Assembly: GCA_024760905.1 (NCBI GenBank)
Contig: CM045733.1
Location: forward strand, 16,544,501 to 16,608,500
Reading direction: 5' to 3'
Length of the DNA stretch: 64,000 bases
DNA from: Plotosus lineatus
Lineage: Eukaryota; Chordata; Actinopteri; Siluriformes; Plotosidae
A program made the translations under genes and the position numbers. Below the pieces are notes generated by a model. The model ran no database searches. It was not told where the DNA came from and worked only from the letters and a program-made list of their open reading frames with translations. Below, piece by piece: positions 44,798-55,917 of this stretch. Positions within the stretch are counted from its first letter, which is position 1. Every line of letters starts with the position of its first letter.

Positions 44798-45589
44798 ATT
44801 TCAGCCGTCCAGCTAAAAAGTAGAACTTTGAAATCAGGCACATAAAGGAACAGAAGGACCAGATTAAATGCAGCAGTGAAGAAACATTGAATAAACTGTG
44901 TTTCGAAACTTTTGACTGATACTGTTTATGAAGCCAAAGAAAACAAAGTCATTTAAAAGACATTTCACTCGAACTTAATGAACCATCCTGATTTCAACCC
45001 GACTGAAAGCTGTACTTTATTTTTTTTTAAGTGCATTTTAAAAAAACCATGTCATGAAAAATGGATGTCGACTACAGTGCTGATTATTGCAGAGCAATAG
45101 GGCACAACAGTGAACATTCAGTGAGCATCTCCAAGTTTCCTCTTTTGTTCTGATGGATTCTCCCCGAGTTCTCCTATGTCTGGGAGCATGTCCATGGGAC
45201 CCAAGTAACCAAGTGGTGGCACATCAGGTGTATATCACCACCTCACCAAGATTACAGATGTTCACAGGATAGCCTTTGAATTGATCACACCCTTCAACGA
45301 AGGTTAAAAATTAATTCACTCCTTTTTCTGAAGCGCTTAATGTTGTGTCTGAAAAGCCATAATTTGTTTCGGTCACTAGATTGTCTTGGTAACACACACT
45401 CTCAAACAGATTTTTCTTTTTCAATCTTGGCCTACATTGCTGATGTAGAGATATTCAATTCAAGACCTTTTATCGTCATATATAAAGTAAAGACAGTGAG
45501 TTACACAATGTATATATTCCTTTTTTCTGATCTCCCTTCAGACAAAACAACAACAACAACAATAATAATATTACATAACAAGGGTGTTC
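44798..45589. other. Intergenic; weak THAP-like relic
   Basis: No gene. A 30-codon frame at about 45063-45155 (YCRAIGHNSEHSVSISKFP) vaguely recalls the start of a THAP zinc-finger, but one cysteine position is a histidine and the frame then stops. The rest is unique. Confidence 0.35.
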
Positions 45590-45790
45590 ATGAGTGGAGT
45601 TTGCATGTTCTCCCTGTTCTTGTGTGGGTTTCATCAAAAAAGTCCAAATACATGCACATTAGGCTAATGAGCTGTTCCAAATTGCCCCTATGTGTGACTG
45701 GTTGTGTGCGATTTGGCCCTAAGATGGACTGGCAACCTTCCACGGTGTACCTACTCAGTTGGCTCAAACCAAAAACAAAAAAATGACCCT
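45590..45790 (+). mobile_element. SINE-C copy, head missing
   Basis: Starts in the body (gtggagtttgcatgttctcc) and runs to a degraded tail. Confidence 0.75.
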
Positions 45791-45868
45791 CACTGGGTCT
45801 CGCAAATGGATGAAAAGATTGATAATAAAATAAATAAAACTTAAAATAAGATTTATTACTTCTAGTCT

Positions 45869-46200
45869 CTATTCATTCATTTTCTGAACTGCTTAATCCT
45901 ACAGTCATGGGGAGCCTTGCGCATATGTCAGCTGACTCGGGATGAGGGCAGAGTACACCCTGGACGGCTCGCCAGACCATCGGAGGGCAGAAGCTGTGAA
46001 GCTACTAAGAGTCAACAATGGTTCTTTTACATGAACCTCACCACAGACAATGAGAGACATGGCTGGCCTTTGATTACCCAGTTAGCACGGGGGAAGGGGG
46101 GGGGGGGGGGGGGGAGGGGCAAACAGTTGAGAGTGGGGCTTGAACCTCCAACCTTGTGATCAGTGATCCAGCACCTTTACCCCCAGGCCACCTCTTCCCC
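45869..46200 (-). mobile_element. SINE-A copy with target duplication
   Basis: Duplication tacttct(a/c)gtct (45857-45868, 46201-46212), one mismatch. The body carries a long G-run at about 46096-46113. Confidence 0.88.
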
Positions 46201-46319
46201 TACTTCTCGTCTTGGTTTGTGTATCTTTTGTAGAAAATCCAGATGCAACATACGGACAGTAAGTTATATCCAGTACATCACAAAATCTTAAAACGGTATT
46301 ATTTGGTCCTCTTTGTGCC

Positions 46320-46735
46320 TGGTTGCACATAATGCCATCATCAGACTTCAAGTGCTGCCTTGTCTTTTGATCACCACGGTCTTGTCCCCCATGTCCAGCT
46401 CCTTTCATTTGTTTCTTTCTTTGTGGACCATCTCAAGGTTTCATTCAGTCTCCCTCTCTTCCTTTTGCCTGTTGGCGTCCATCTCATCTCCACCCTTGAT
46501 ATGGAATCTGAGTGCAACCTGCAGATGTGTCCAATCCGACTCCATTACGTGTACTTGCTTTACTGTAACAGTGTTATGGTGGTTGTCCTCTGGTACAAAT
46601 CCTCATTCACGATGGTCCAAAGGCGGAGGAGACGATGAAAGTTCTGCAGCAGCACAATGTCTAAGATATTCAGCTTGTTCCAGAAAGCATTTATCTTCCA
46701 GGAATCTGCAGCCTTACAGGAGATCTCCAAAAACA
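46320..46735 (-). pseudogene. C-terminal relic of a second LINE reverse transcriptase
   Basis: Minus-strand translation gives RIGHICRLHSDSISR, then RWTPTGKRKRGRLNETLRWS with several stops. The pattern R-hydrophobic-GH...R-W-x-P-x-GKRxRGR is the conserved C-terminal segment of many animal LINE-encoded proteins. It differs clearly from the RTE copies in this window (RWFGHVQRRDSEYIG, RPRGRPKR), so it is a separate family. The frame is broken and no catalytic motif is present. Confidence 0.6.
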
Positions 46736-46741
46736 TTGCTT

Positions 46742-47080
46742 TTCACTCACTCATTTGCCGAACGGCTGAATCCTATTCAGGTCGAGAGGAGGCCGTTGCC
46801 AATCTCAGTTGACACTAGACGAAGGTGGGGTTCACCCTGAACAGCTCACCAGACCATCGCATGAGCAACACGCACACACTCACACCTAGGGCAATTTGGA
46901 ACAGCCACGTAGCCAACTGTGCATGTCTTTGGACTGTAGGAGGAAACTGGAATACACAGGAAATCCACAGAAGCATGAAAACTCCACATTGGAATGTCCA
47001 GACCTGGAATTCAAACCCAGGACCTTCTTGATCTTGCTGTGAGGCAGATGTGCAAACCACTAAACCACCATTGCTCTTAA
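46742..47080 (-). mobile_element. SINE-C copy, full length
   Basis: Tail (cgaacggctgaatcctattc), middle (gtctttggactgtaggagga), and head (aaaccactaaaccaccattg). Confidence 0.85.
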
Positions 47081-47937
47081 ATATCCTTATTTTGGTGCTA
47101 TTGTTAATCTTGTAGAACCACCAGATGTTGCTTAATGATACAAAACGCAATTTCCATGGTTTTCGCCGCTAACCCTAAACCTAACCACCTGGGCGAAAAC
47201 CATCTGGGCGAAAACCAGCAGCAACCACAAAACATACCTTTAAATAAATATAACTTTATCTCAGAATTTCTGTCTGCTGTGATTTCTCTTTCCAAGCAGA
47301 CAAAGTCACTGATTTCTGCAATGCTTGGTGAATTTAATGTGGTTGATTAATTTAACTTTGACGAGATCTACATAAATTTTCTAATCAAGTCTTATTTCAG
47401 TCCAGCAAACAAACTGCACAAACAGTGAGCAAATATTGCTTACTTAACTGATTATTTCAATTACACCTTCATTTATTTATTTGTTTATTTGTGAGTGTGT
47501 TTGTGACAAATGGGTTTTGTTTTCTACTACATTATGCGCAATGCTGTTTGATTGATGTGCCGATAGTGGTGCCAATAGCTAGTAGTAAAACCTATTTGTT
47601 ATCACCTGGAACTTTTTCTTCATTGAAACCATTGTAACGCTGTGGTCAATGTCTTCCATTCACATCAACACCACACCTAAACACTGAGAATGCGTTCGAT
47701 TTAAATCAGCAGTGGGACTTCTGAACATCATTTGGCGGTACAAACTGAAGAGGAGAACCTATACCCTTGTGTGTCTGTCATTTGTTAGTCACAATTTAGC
47801 CATCTAAAGTCCGTCAGGCATTGACGATTATGCCAGGTCAACATACAAAAAATTTGATAAGTATGCCTGCGTACATCAGAAAAGTTAGAGGTATGTTTTG
47901 TCCAAGTTAACAGCACACTGGCATAATTTGTAATACG
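47081..47937. other. Intergenic, no gene seen
   Basis: Contains a short direct repeat of gggcgaaaacca next to ctaaccctaaacctaacc at about 47169-47220. Otherwise unique, without coding signal. Confidence 0.45.
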
Positions 47938-47955
47938 GTGATATCGCCAAAAACT

Positions 47956-49019
47956 AGCGCTTGATCGCTGATCCTAGGGTTGGGAGTTCAAGTACCACTT
48001 TCCACAAGGTTGACACTGCCCCCCCCCCCCCCCAGTGCAACAAACTGGGTTATCAAAGGCCAGCCAGGTCTCCCATTGTCTATGGTGTGAGGCATGTACA
48101 AGAACCATCGCTGACTTTCGACAAGTGTAGGCTACAAAGCCATCAGCGTGTTTCTGTCCCTTGTGTTACGTATGCCAAATGGATTTGATCCTGGACAAGC
48201 CCCCGAACCTTGCCACGTATGCCAAATGGATTCGATCCCAGACGAGCCCCCAATCCTGTCCACACATGGAATTTAGAAGATGGAATTTGCTCCGGAGAAA
48301 CTAGCAAAGCACGACAGACCACGACACAAACCACACACAATCCAACAATATGAACAAAGGAAGGCAAAAAAAATAACCTACATCCCAGAGCTAAACAAAA
48401 TACAAATCAAACAAAGGGTCCCATAGTCACCAAGCACCCGCAGCACGGCAAACCCAGAGACGGTGCGCGTGCTAGCGGGGAAAAGCCCGGAGCCCCGCGC
48501 GTCGAAAGAAACAAACTACGAACATCCTCGCGCGGGCCACGGGTGAACGTGGATGATGGACTCCGGCAATGAAGTCTCGAATGATGAAACCTGGGTGACG
48601 CACACCCCATGATCTGCCATGGACGAGACGATCCGCCGCTACGAGTCTCCCAGACCCGAAGAGACTGGAGCCAGTAGGCAACAGGTCTCCACTATATATT
48701 CCCCAAAGTTCTCGAATACTCCATTCTGGAAAATTCCAAATCACCTGACCCGCCACCAGGACGCATGCGCAACTAGGTCCCCTAATGGAAAATTCCAGAC
48801 CAAAAAACAGCCGAGTCATGTGTCACCATTTACAGCAAACGAACGGAATCTAATTATACACAACATTTATACAGTCACATTTATATTTACATGCCCATAA
48901 TACTTGCTAAAGGGTTGGGTCAGGAAGGGCATCCGATGTAAAAACCTATGCCAAATCAAATGTGCGAATCAGATGATTCGCTGTGTCGACCGCTGAAAAA
49001 GCAGAAAGGAAAGGAAGGA
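47956..49019 (+). mobile_element. Chimeric SINE-A with mini-RTE tail (copy 3), itself interrupted
   Basis: The SINE (47956-48163) and the mini-RTE module (48903-49019) are parts of one insertion. The perfect 18-bp target duplication ggtgatatcgccaaaaac lies at 47938-47955 and 49020-49037. A later 739-bp insertion (48164-48902) splits it exactly at the SINE/RTE junction. The head is 5'-truncated. The module join reads tgcgaatcagatgattcgct. Confidence 0.93.
48164..48902. mobile_element. 739-bp LTR-like insertion
   Basis: Sits inside the chimeric SINE between two cttg words (48160-48163, 48903-48906), a probable 4-bp target duplication. It begins tgttacg and ends cataata, which form a degenerate inverted pair as at LTR ends. 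A TATA-like ctatatatt lies at about 48691. It is much GC-richer than its surroundings and starts with a ~48-bp tandem repeat (gtatgccaaatggatt units at about 48167 and 48215). A solo LTR, for example of Ty3/gypsy type, is the best guess. No coding region. Confidence 0.55.
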
Positions 49020-49037
49020 GGTGATATCGCCAAAAAC

Positions 49038-50455
49038 ATTATTGTACGCACAAATTTTCAAATGCATGTTAGCATATAGTTTATACGTTTCGCGTATGCC
49101 AGCCAGAAGTTGTAGGAAAGTTATGACATTATTTGTAAGTTACTCAAAAGTTGAACTTGATGTCTACCGTAATTTGAACCTACGTACAACTTGCACCAAT
49201 GTGTTCGGTGTCCGCAACTTATGACCAACAATAGTCCTAGTTATACGGAAGTGTATCCTCGACAATCGATCACATCATGTAGCCAATGAGGCGAAAGGCT
49301 GCCGCTCACTGATTAAAATCAGATATGCACTAAACATCACCACCATGCCGAAGAAATCAATGAAGTCATGCCGATGTTGGAGGACAGTGAGTAGTTATTC
49401 TTGTTTCAGCCTTACGAGATCCTCCACCTCTCCGATGACCTGGACAGCTGCTGTCCACACGGTCTTGACGTGAAGTGACTGGTCCCTCGTTGGTACTCCA
49501 TTTTTATATACCAATTCTCCAATACTCTGCCAATACAACTATAATAGGCGAAGTTAGAAAGACATTCCGTACAATTTCTGGAGTCGTCCACAACACTTCA
49601 GATATGGCTATGTACATCAATACATGTTGGAGATATGTTTGATAAAAGTTAGCTCCATGTTACCTATACTGTACGTTCAAAATTGGAATAATATGAATAA
49701 TACAGTGTATACAAGTGTTTAATACAAATTTGTAGAACTTTGTCATCCACCGAAATACAATAAGTTGTGCAAATTATTAATGCGACGGGGGATTAAGAAT
49801 GATGTATTTATTCCCTCCTGAAAACAGTGAGCTACAGAGAACCGCACGTTGAGGCTCAGCAATTATACAGCAATAAATTGAATGGAACCGATGACCTGAA
49901 TGGACCAAATAGCCAGATTATCCCATCAATTAACTTTATCTTCCCTGATGGCCCAGATGTAAAGGAAAGCAAGAGGAATCATTTTCACACATGAACTGGA
50001 ACCAGTCCTGACACTAAGACCTTTGAAAGACTCTGGGATGGGCTGGAGAAGACTTGTTGGGACCGGATAAATTTTCTGCATCAATCCAAGACGTTAGGTG
50101 GGGGAGGGGTTAAACTAAGTAAATGGAAATAAATACTGTGATGTTGCTCAAGTACATAAGTCAATATATACTCATTGTGATTATGCGCTGTAATCAAGGC
50201 TAAAGCCGTCCATTAGAATATTAGAGTGCACTATTTTGGGATTGGCTGGGCAGTGTATTACTGTATATTAAAAGAACCAAAGCAAATAGTAATAATGAAG
50301 TGCTGTTTGCTGTTCAATCATCATTGCGTGCACATCATTGATAGCCATCAAATACTGAATTCAAGACTTTACAAATTTGAATTCAAATTTTTCTTTCCGA
50401 ACGTCCAAGGTCAGGTATATCAGCAGCACATCATCTCCCAAAAATAATGAAAATA
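49038..50455. other. Intergenic, no gene seen
   Basis: About 1.4 kb of unique sequence. Words near 49200-49260 (gcaacttatgacc, tatcctcgac) weakly recall R-family termini, but no element could be delimited. Confidence 0.4.
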
Positions 50456-50470
50456 CAATACAAAGCAACT

Positions 50471-51145
50471 GGGAAGTGGTCGCCTAGTGGTAAAAGGTGC
50501 TGGATCGCTAATCCTAAGCCTGGGGGTTCGAGTCCCACTCTACATAAGGTTGTCACTGTCCCTCCCCCAGTGCAGCTAATTGGGTTATCAAAGGTCGGCC
50601 ATGTCTCTCACTGTCTATGGTGAGAGGTTCATGTAAAATAGTGGTCTCCAACCTATTTTACACCAGGGACCAGTTTTATGTATGAAAGTGTTCCGCGGAC
50701 CATCTAGAGTCTACTTCGTAGCCTTGTTTTGGTGACTGTCACCGCTGAAAACCCGCCTCACAAAGATATGTAACTGGAAACGGAAGAAGGGCCGTCACTG
50801 CTGCTGTGGCAATGTCAAATCCAGTCATTTTTCAAAATAAGATTCGGAAGCTCTAATAAAAAAAAACTATAATTTGCACCATGAAAGATTTTGTTTGCGG
50901 GGCGGTATCAAATGAGCCACGGACTGGTACCGGTCCACAGAACTGGGGTTGGGGACCCTTGATGTATAGGAACCATTGCTGACTTTCGTCAGGAGTAGCT
51001 GCAAAGCTGTCAGCATGTTTCCTCCCTGCGATGGCCTGGCAAGCTGTCCAGGGTGTACTCCGTCCTCGCCTGGAGTCGGCTGGGATGGGCACCAGCCTCC
51101 CCACAACCCTTATTAGGATTAAGCGGTTACAGAAAATGAACTGAA
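50471..51145 (+). mobile_element. SINE-A copy with target duplication, interrupted by a hAT-like MITE
   Basis: Perfect 15-bp duplication caatacaaagcaact (50456-50470, 51146-51160). The SINE is split at gttcatgtaaaa by the element at 50639-50961 and continues with gaaccattgctgactttcg to a complete L2-like tail. Confidence 0.95.
50639..50961. mobile_element. hAT-like MITE inside SINE-A
   Basis: Ends tagtggtctccaacc and, in reverse, caagggtccccaacc. The 8-bp duplication is atgtaaaa / atgtatag (two mismatches). Interior words such as gggaccagtttt and gactggtaccggtcc are typical of a widespread vertebrate hAT family. No transposase. Confidence 0.8.
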
Positions 51146-51160
51146 CAATACAAAGCAACT

Positions 51161-52045
51161 TATCAGCATTAGACTACTAAAGACAGAAATAATTCAATAT
51201 AAAGATGCTGCTTCCAGGAAAATTTTTCCTAAATAAATGTTATGATGATGTGATGTATGTTTAGTCTGTGGCTGCACAGCAAGAAGTTTCAACATCAGCT
51301 TCATATTTAATCTTTTATTCAAGACCGGTGCCTTTTCCTTTCAACCTGGCAGAGATACAATTTCTTTGAATCATCATTTTATACGTTCCTTAATCTTCAG
51401 CATTGAGAACCCATAATTTTAATGGTTTTGTCTTTGAGTTTTAATTTAATCACTGCTCTTGAACACTACTGAATACTGAACAGTTGGCAAGAACCTACAC
51501 ATGTGATACAGAATTAAGACTGTTAAAAGAAAATTAAATGAGGCAGAAGAAGAACTGTGCGATTTTATGACCTCTGGCGAAGCCGTGTGGTGAATGAACA
51601 GGGGGGGGGGGGGGGTGTTAAAAAAAAACAAAAAAAAAAACAACAACTCTGTTGCCTACTAGTGCTGCTATCCCAGCGTTCTTCAGCGGCATGGCTGGAT
51701 TATCATTCCACGATGAGAAAAACAAACACAATCACTCTCCTGTTATCTATTGTGACAATCTTAAAATGGTCTTCAAAGTGAGCCAAATTAACAAATGGAT
51801 TTTCTTTTGAACGACATCATTGAAACACAGATTGTACCCCTAATAAATTTCGCTCAGCCTGCCACCGATCAGTGCAAAAAAAACTCAAGTGTTTCCCTCA
51901 GTGATGAATGGAGATCCATTGTGATTTTGTTTGTCATTTGTCTTGAAATGAACTTCGCCTCAGAGTTTGCATAAAACACGTCGCCGATGTTTCCCTGAAA
52001 CTTTCAACATGTTGCTTCAAGGGAAATTATTTATATTATACACAT

Positions 52046-52057
<12 letters not shown>
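51161..52057. other. Intergenic, no gene seen
   Basis: G-run then A-run at about 51600-51645. Otherwise unique without coding signal. Confidence 0.45.

Positions 52058-52118
<61 letters not shown>
52058..52118. repeat. (TA)n microsatellite
   Basis: About 30 AT units. Confidence 0.95.
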
Positions 52119-52123
<5 letters not shown>

Positions 52124-52648
52124 CACAAACTGAAATCATGATACCCTATTCAAATAAAGGCAGCTGTGACAAACACCACATGGTGGCGCTCCATCCACTA
52201 CACTTGCCCTTTCTTTAAAGGAGTCTCACAGCTTGCATACTAATATTTACTTTTTTTTTTTTTTTTTTTTTTTGATTGGAGGTTCTCCAGCTTTTTCTTT
52301 GCTATGCACTGCCCTCTGATACAGAGGTTACGTCCAATGTTGCAGCTGGAGAGCCTCTTGCCCATCGTGTACCAGTCAGCTGGTAAGAGGGACAAGTACC
52401 TGAAAAATAGGAATAAGGGAGTGTGGCATTTTTAAGGCATGATGGACAAGATGTAATCATGCTCGGTTTTCCAACTTCTAAAAAAGCCACTTTGATACAA
52501 CCTGAACATAATAGGTTGGTTGAAAAAGCTCATATTTAATGAAAAAAAAAGCACAAATCTGTTGGATCTGCTTTTTCTTTGAACGTCAGAGCCTTACGAG
52601 GTCATAGGGAAGGTCTTCGTGATTATGCACAATAACATGGAACGGGTA

Positions 52649-52654
52649 TTTATT
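52649..52654 (-). terminator. Candidate distal poly(A) signal, cnot4
   Basis: AATAAA on the minus strand, about 420 bases after the stop codon. Confidence 0.35.
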
Positions 52655-52728
52655 TGGTACATTTTCAAGGCAGATCTGATCAGCACACTCGCTTGCTCCA
52701 CTGGAATTTTCTCTCGCACTCCAATCCA

Positions 52729-52734
52729 TTTATT
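52729..52734 (-). terminator. Candidate proximal poly(A) signal, cnot4
   Basis: AATAAA on the minus strand, about 340 bases after the stop codon. Confidence 0.35.
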
Positions 52735-52930
52735 TGTATGACTTCTACACACACGTTTCATTACCAATTTCCTCACTCACCTCTCGAATTACCAATGCTT
52801 TGTGAAGACAATCCTATGGTACACTGGGATAAGAGCACTTTGGCAACATGAACCAAATTTTAAACCATGAAAACCTTGAAAGAGTTAAAATGAGCTCAAA
52901 AGTCCAAGAAGTGGGAGGAGAGGGGGGGAA

Positions 52931-52959
52931 AAAAGAAGAAGAAGAAGAAGAAGAAGAGA
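52931..52959 (+). repeat. (GAA)n microsatellite
   Basis: About eight GAA units. On the cnot4 transcript strand this would be (TTC)n. Confidence 0.9.
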
Positions 52960-53074
52960 ATACATAATCGCATAATTACTTTGTTAACAGATCTGTATTT
53001 TGTTTGTTATTTAACTTGCTGTGTGTTTTGGGTTTTCTCTGAGTTAAAGGAAGGGGATGTTAGCGTCCCAGTCC

Positions 53075-53391
53075 CTAGTGGCGGTCTAGTCCAGCACTCT
53101 GCAGCAGGTCTGTGGGGGGCTGAGCCGAGGCTCTAAATGCTGTCTGGAAACCTGGGGGGGGAGAGTGAAACTGGCTGGCAGCACTGGCAGTGCCTGGGGG
53201 TAGGTATGGTACCCAGCCGGCTCTGTGAAGAGACATCTGTGCACTAAAAGGTGTATTGTGTGAGGGCTGAGGGGGTACTGTGCAGCCAGGGGGTACGTCC
53301 ATCTCTGTCAAGGCCTGCAGGGATTTTAGCCAATGTGGAGGACTGTCATCCTGAAGAGAGTCCAGACAGTTGGCTGAAGATGCTGGGACAC
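53075..53391 (-). CDS. cnot4: cnot4, last coding exon
   Basis: Encodes the C-terminal 104 residues and stop of CCR4-NOT transcription complex subunit 4, an E3 ubiquitin ligase with RING, RRM and C3H1 zinc-finger domains in its N-terminal half, which is not in this window. The acceptor is ccgtag|gtgtcc and the frame continues the split Gly codon of exon 58385-58612. Visible family signatures are DSLQDDSPPHWLKSLQALTE, FSAQMSLHRAGWVPY, FHSPPPGFQTAFR and the ending PTDLLQSAGLDRH. All are close to the human protein as I remember it. The tail is low-complexity and rich in Pro and Ser, as known for vertebrate CNOT4, and is probably unstructured. No frame damage is seen. Confidence 0.95.
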
Positions 53392-54051
53392 CTACGGAAC
53401 AAAAAACAAACAGCAAAACATTCATTTTGACCTTTGGTGTCTACATAAAGTATTTTCATATTTACTCAGAATGCAACCCACCATGTAGCCAAAAAAGGAT
53501 TAATTACCATGGAAACGTGACGGTACATTATACATATTTTTCAGTGTAAAGAAGTCAAAACATTTCACACTCGGAGGGTTGGCAGTGAATCACTGATTTT
53601 AAACCTCTTCCGGATGATAGATGATGCCCAACAGCAACCACCAACACTCACAGACGTGACTTCCAAGCAGATCTACCTCTCTCCGAAAGCAAGCAGTACA
53701 AAACTACTTCAATCTCTTTCTGTTCACAGATTATAATTCTCTCTTATGCTAAATCTCACAGATGATGGCAGAGACTCAAATGCTCTTGACGATATGGAGA
53801 ACCACAAGTTCGCCCCAAAACATGATTTGGGTGGCAGTGGGGAAACTCGACCCTCAGATTGGATGCACCTATGAGTCCAACCTTATTTACACGAATCAGA
53901 CATTAGATCAGCTGCTTCGTCTCGTCGCAATAATAATAATAGCAACAACAACAATAATAATGATAATAAAGTCCATCATTTAAAAATACACTCTGCTCAT
54001 TTTTATGCTGACCAATCAAACACAAGAAACTGTTGCATACATACATTACCA
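53392..54051. other. cnot4 intron, no other gene
   Basis: Unique sequence with short AAC/AAT-rich runs at about 53928-53968. No coding signal. Confidence 0.5.
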
Positions 54052-54258
54052 GATGCTTAAACACATAGATGTGCATCTCACAACAATGTAAGTAGTTTTG
54101 ATGGGAGGTTTTTCGGATGTTTTTGTTTGTTTGGGGTTTTTTTGTTGCATAATTGGCCTTGTTTTTGTGGCAGTTTCCTTAACTTTTTCCCCCTATTCTT
54201 CCTTAATTTCCTTATTTTTTTAATTCGATGATTATTTAAAAAAAAAAATAATAAAAAC
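54052..54258 (+). mobile_element. P family fragment (T-rich half)
   Basis: gtgcatctcacaacaatgta to the A-run at about 54240, without either terminus. Confidence 0.75.
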
Positions 54259-54432
54259 ACATCAGCTGCATAATATAGACTTTTAAAATTTCTGACATGT
54301 GGTGAATTTCGTGACTTTTTCAAAGTGGTGCAAGATATGAGAATTTCCTCATCAGCACATCATCTGCGTGGAATGTCAGCAAAGCACCCAAATTGCATAT
54401 CTACTGCAAATGTGAAACCGAGTTTGTAAATA

Positions 54433-54999
54433 CAGGCATCCCTCGCTACTTCGCGCTTCATTTCATGTGGCTTCAGTGCATCGCGGTTTTTGAAAAAAAA
54501 AAAAAAAAAAAGAGATTAAGAAAGAACAGGGGAAAATGTTAAGGAAAATGCCACAAAAACCCTAAACCTACACAAAAAAAAAAAAAAAAACCCAACAAAA
54601 TCCTCCATCAAAACGAACATTCGTTTTGCGAACATCCGGAGATACGAACAGGGCTGTCCAAGGTCGAAAGTAAAAGTAGAATAGAAATAGAAATGGAATA
54701 AAATAACTATGAAATATGATTAAACATTATCCTGAGGTACTCTTAATACCAAGCTCCGGCATAGGGGCGTGGCTGACATGACCTTTACACCGTGCTGAGG
54801 TCCAGGAAGAGATGCAAAACCGATACATTTCTGAACTCGTGCCAAAATGTTCAAAGAAGAAACAAATTGACTCCAGTACTATAGTGAACTGGATAAGAGT
54901 GAAACGCTCTGTATTCTGATCAGATCCGCTGCTTTGCTTGAGAGGAACCAGGAGTTTAAACACGGGACATAATGATATTGATAATGTACAGATGATTAT

Positions 55000-55040
<41 letters not shown>

Positions 55041-55471
55041 ACGGTACAAATTCGTACAGGTTTCTTATACAAGGTTTAAACATACGTTCCCCTCTAAAGA
55101 ACGCCCTGTAACGACTTTACAAACGAGTTAGGTTCCGGACGGCTGTTCGTTAGATGAATTTGTTTGCAAGCTGGAGAGCGTCTGTACTTACATTGTTGCA
55201 TCTGTGTTTGCACGCATGCGTGTATGTATATGTCGTCTTCTCATGCAGTTCCATCTGTATGTGTGTGTATTTATATTTTATTGACAACTTGTTATTTTTT
55301 GAATGTTTAATTTGTTATTATAAGCATTTATAGAATTGAATATGTATTTATTGATATTATATACACATATACGTATACATCAGTGGGGGGCGGGGGTGTC
55401 CTACTTCGCGGATTTCGATGGTCGCGTGGGGATCGCGGAAACAATTAACTGCGGAAAGTGAGGGCTCCCTG
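54433..55471 (-). mobile_element. P family MITE, copy P5, split by an R-family piece
   Basis: Left end caggcatccctcgctacttc, preceded by TA. The right end is agtgagggctccctg. P sequence is interrupted at about 54614 and resumes at 55185 (tacttacattgttgc). Confidence 0.85.
54615..55184. mobile_element. R-family-like insertion in P5
   Basis: The right end gagagcgtctg followed by TA matches the R terminus at 21438. The left end is altered (gaacattcgttttgcg). It contains (GA)n at about 55003-55034. No coding region. Confidence 0.6.
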
Positions 55472-55917
55472 TTATACATTGCCGAATAGTTGTGGAGTCG
55501 CTGTAGGCTGTGACCAATAATAGAAAAGTGAAACACACAAGATTAAAAAAAAAAGAAAAGAAAAGAAAACGGCCAGCACACAGTCCATCATCTTTTCTTC
55601 CAACATCAGAATTAAATATGCTAGCTCTTCTCTCCTGGTCACATTGCTGTAAACTGCCTTTCCTAACTTGTTTTTTTGTTGTCTTGTTTTGGAGGATTGT
55701 CCTACTGTCACACCACACCCTTTCTCACCCCTGATAGATCAAACATGTGCTATGACACGTCTATGAAAATGGAGACACCCATGCACGTGTCTACAAAAGT
55801 ATACGTCATCCTAAAAAGACACCAAAGCAACACAGACTGCTTGCCATGACAATATTGTGTCATAATTTGCATAATTACCCCCCCCCCCCCCCCCATGGTG
55901 TATTCATGCCATTATAT
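55472..55917. other. cnot4 intron, no gene seen
   Basis: Unique sequence with a C-run of 16 at about 55879-55894. Confidence 0.45.

Larger units (their letters stand above)
52119..53074 (-). other. cnot4: Probable cnot4 3' UTR and flank
   Basis: Sequence after the cnot4 stop codon on the minus strand. It is free of the SINE families, has a (GAA)n tract at about 52931-52959 and a T-run at 52252-52273. Candidate poly(A) signals are at 52729-52734 and 52649-52654. The boundary is inferred. Confidence 0.45.

Noticed and set aside
48164..48902. Endogenous retrovirus coding region
   Set aside because: Only a single LTR-like segment is present, with no gag, pol or env similarity in any frame here or nearby.
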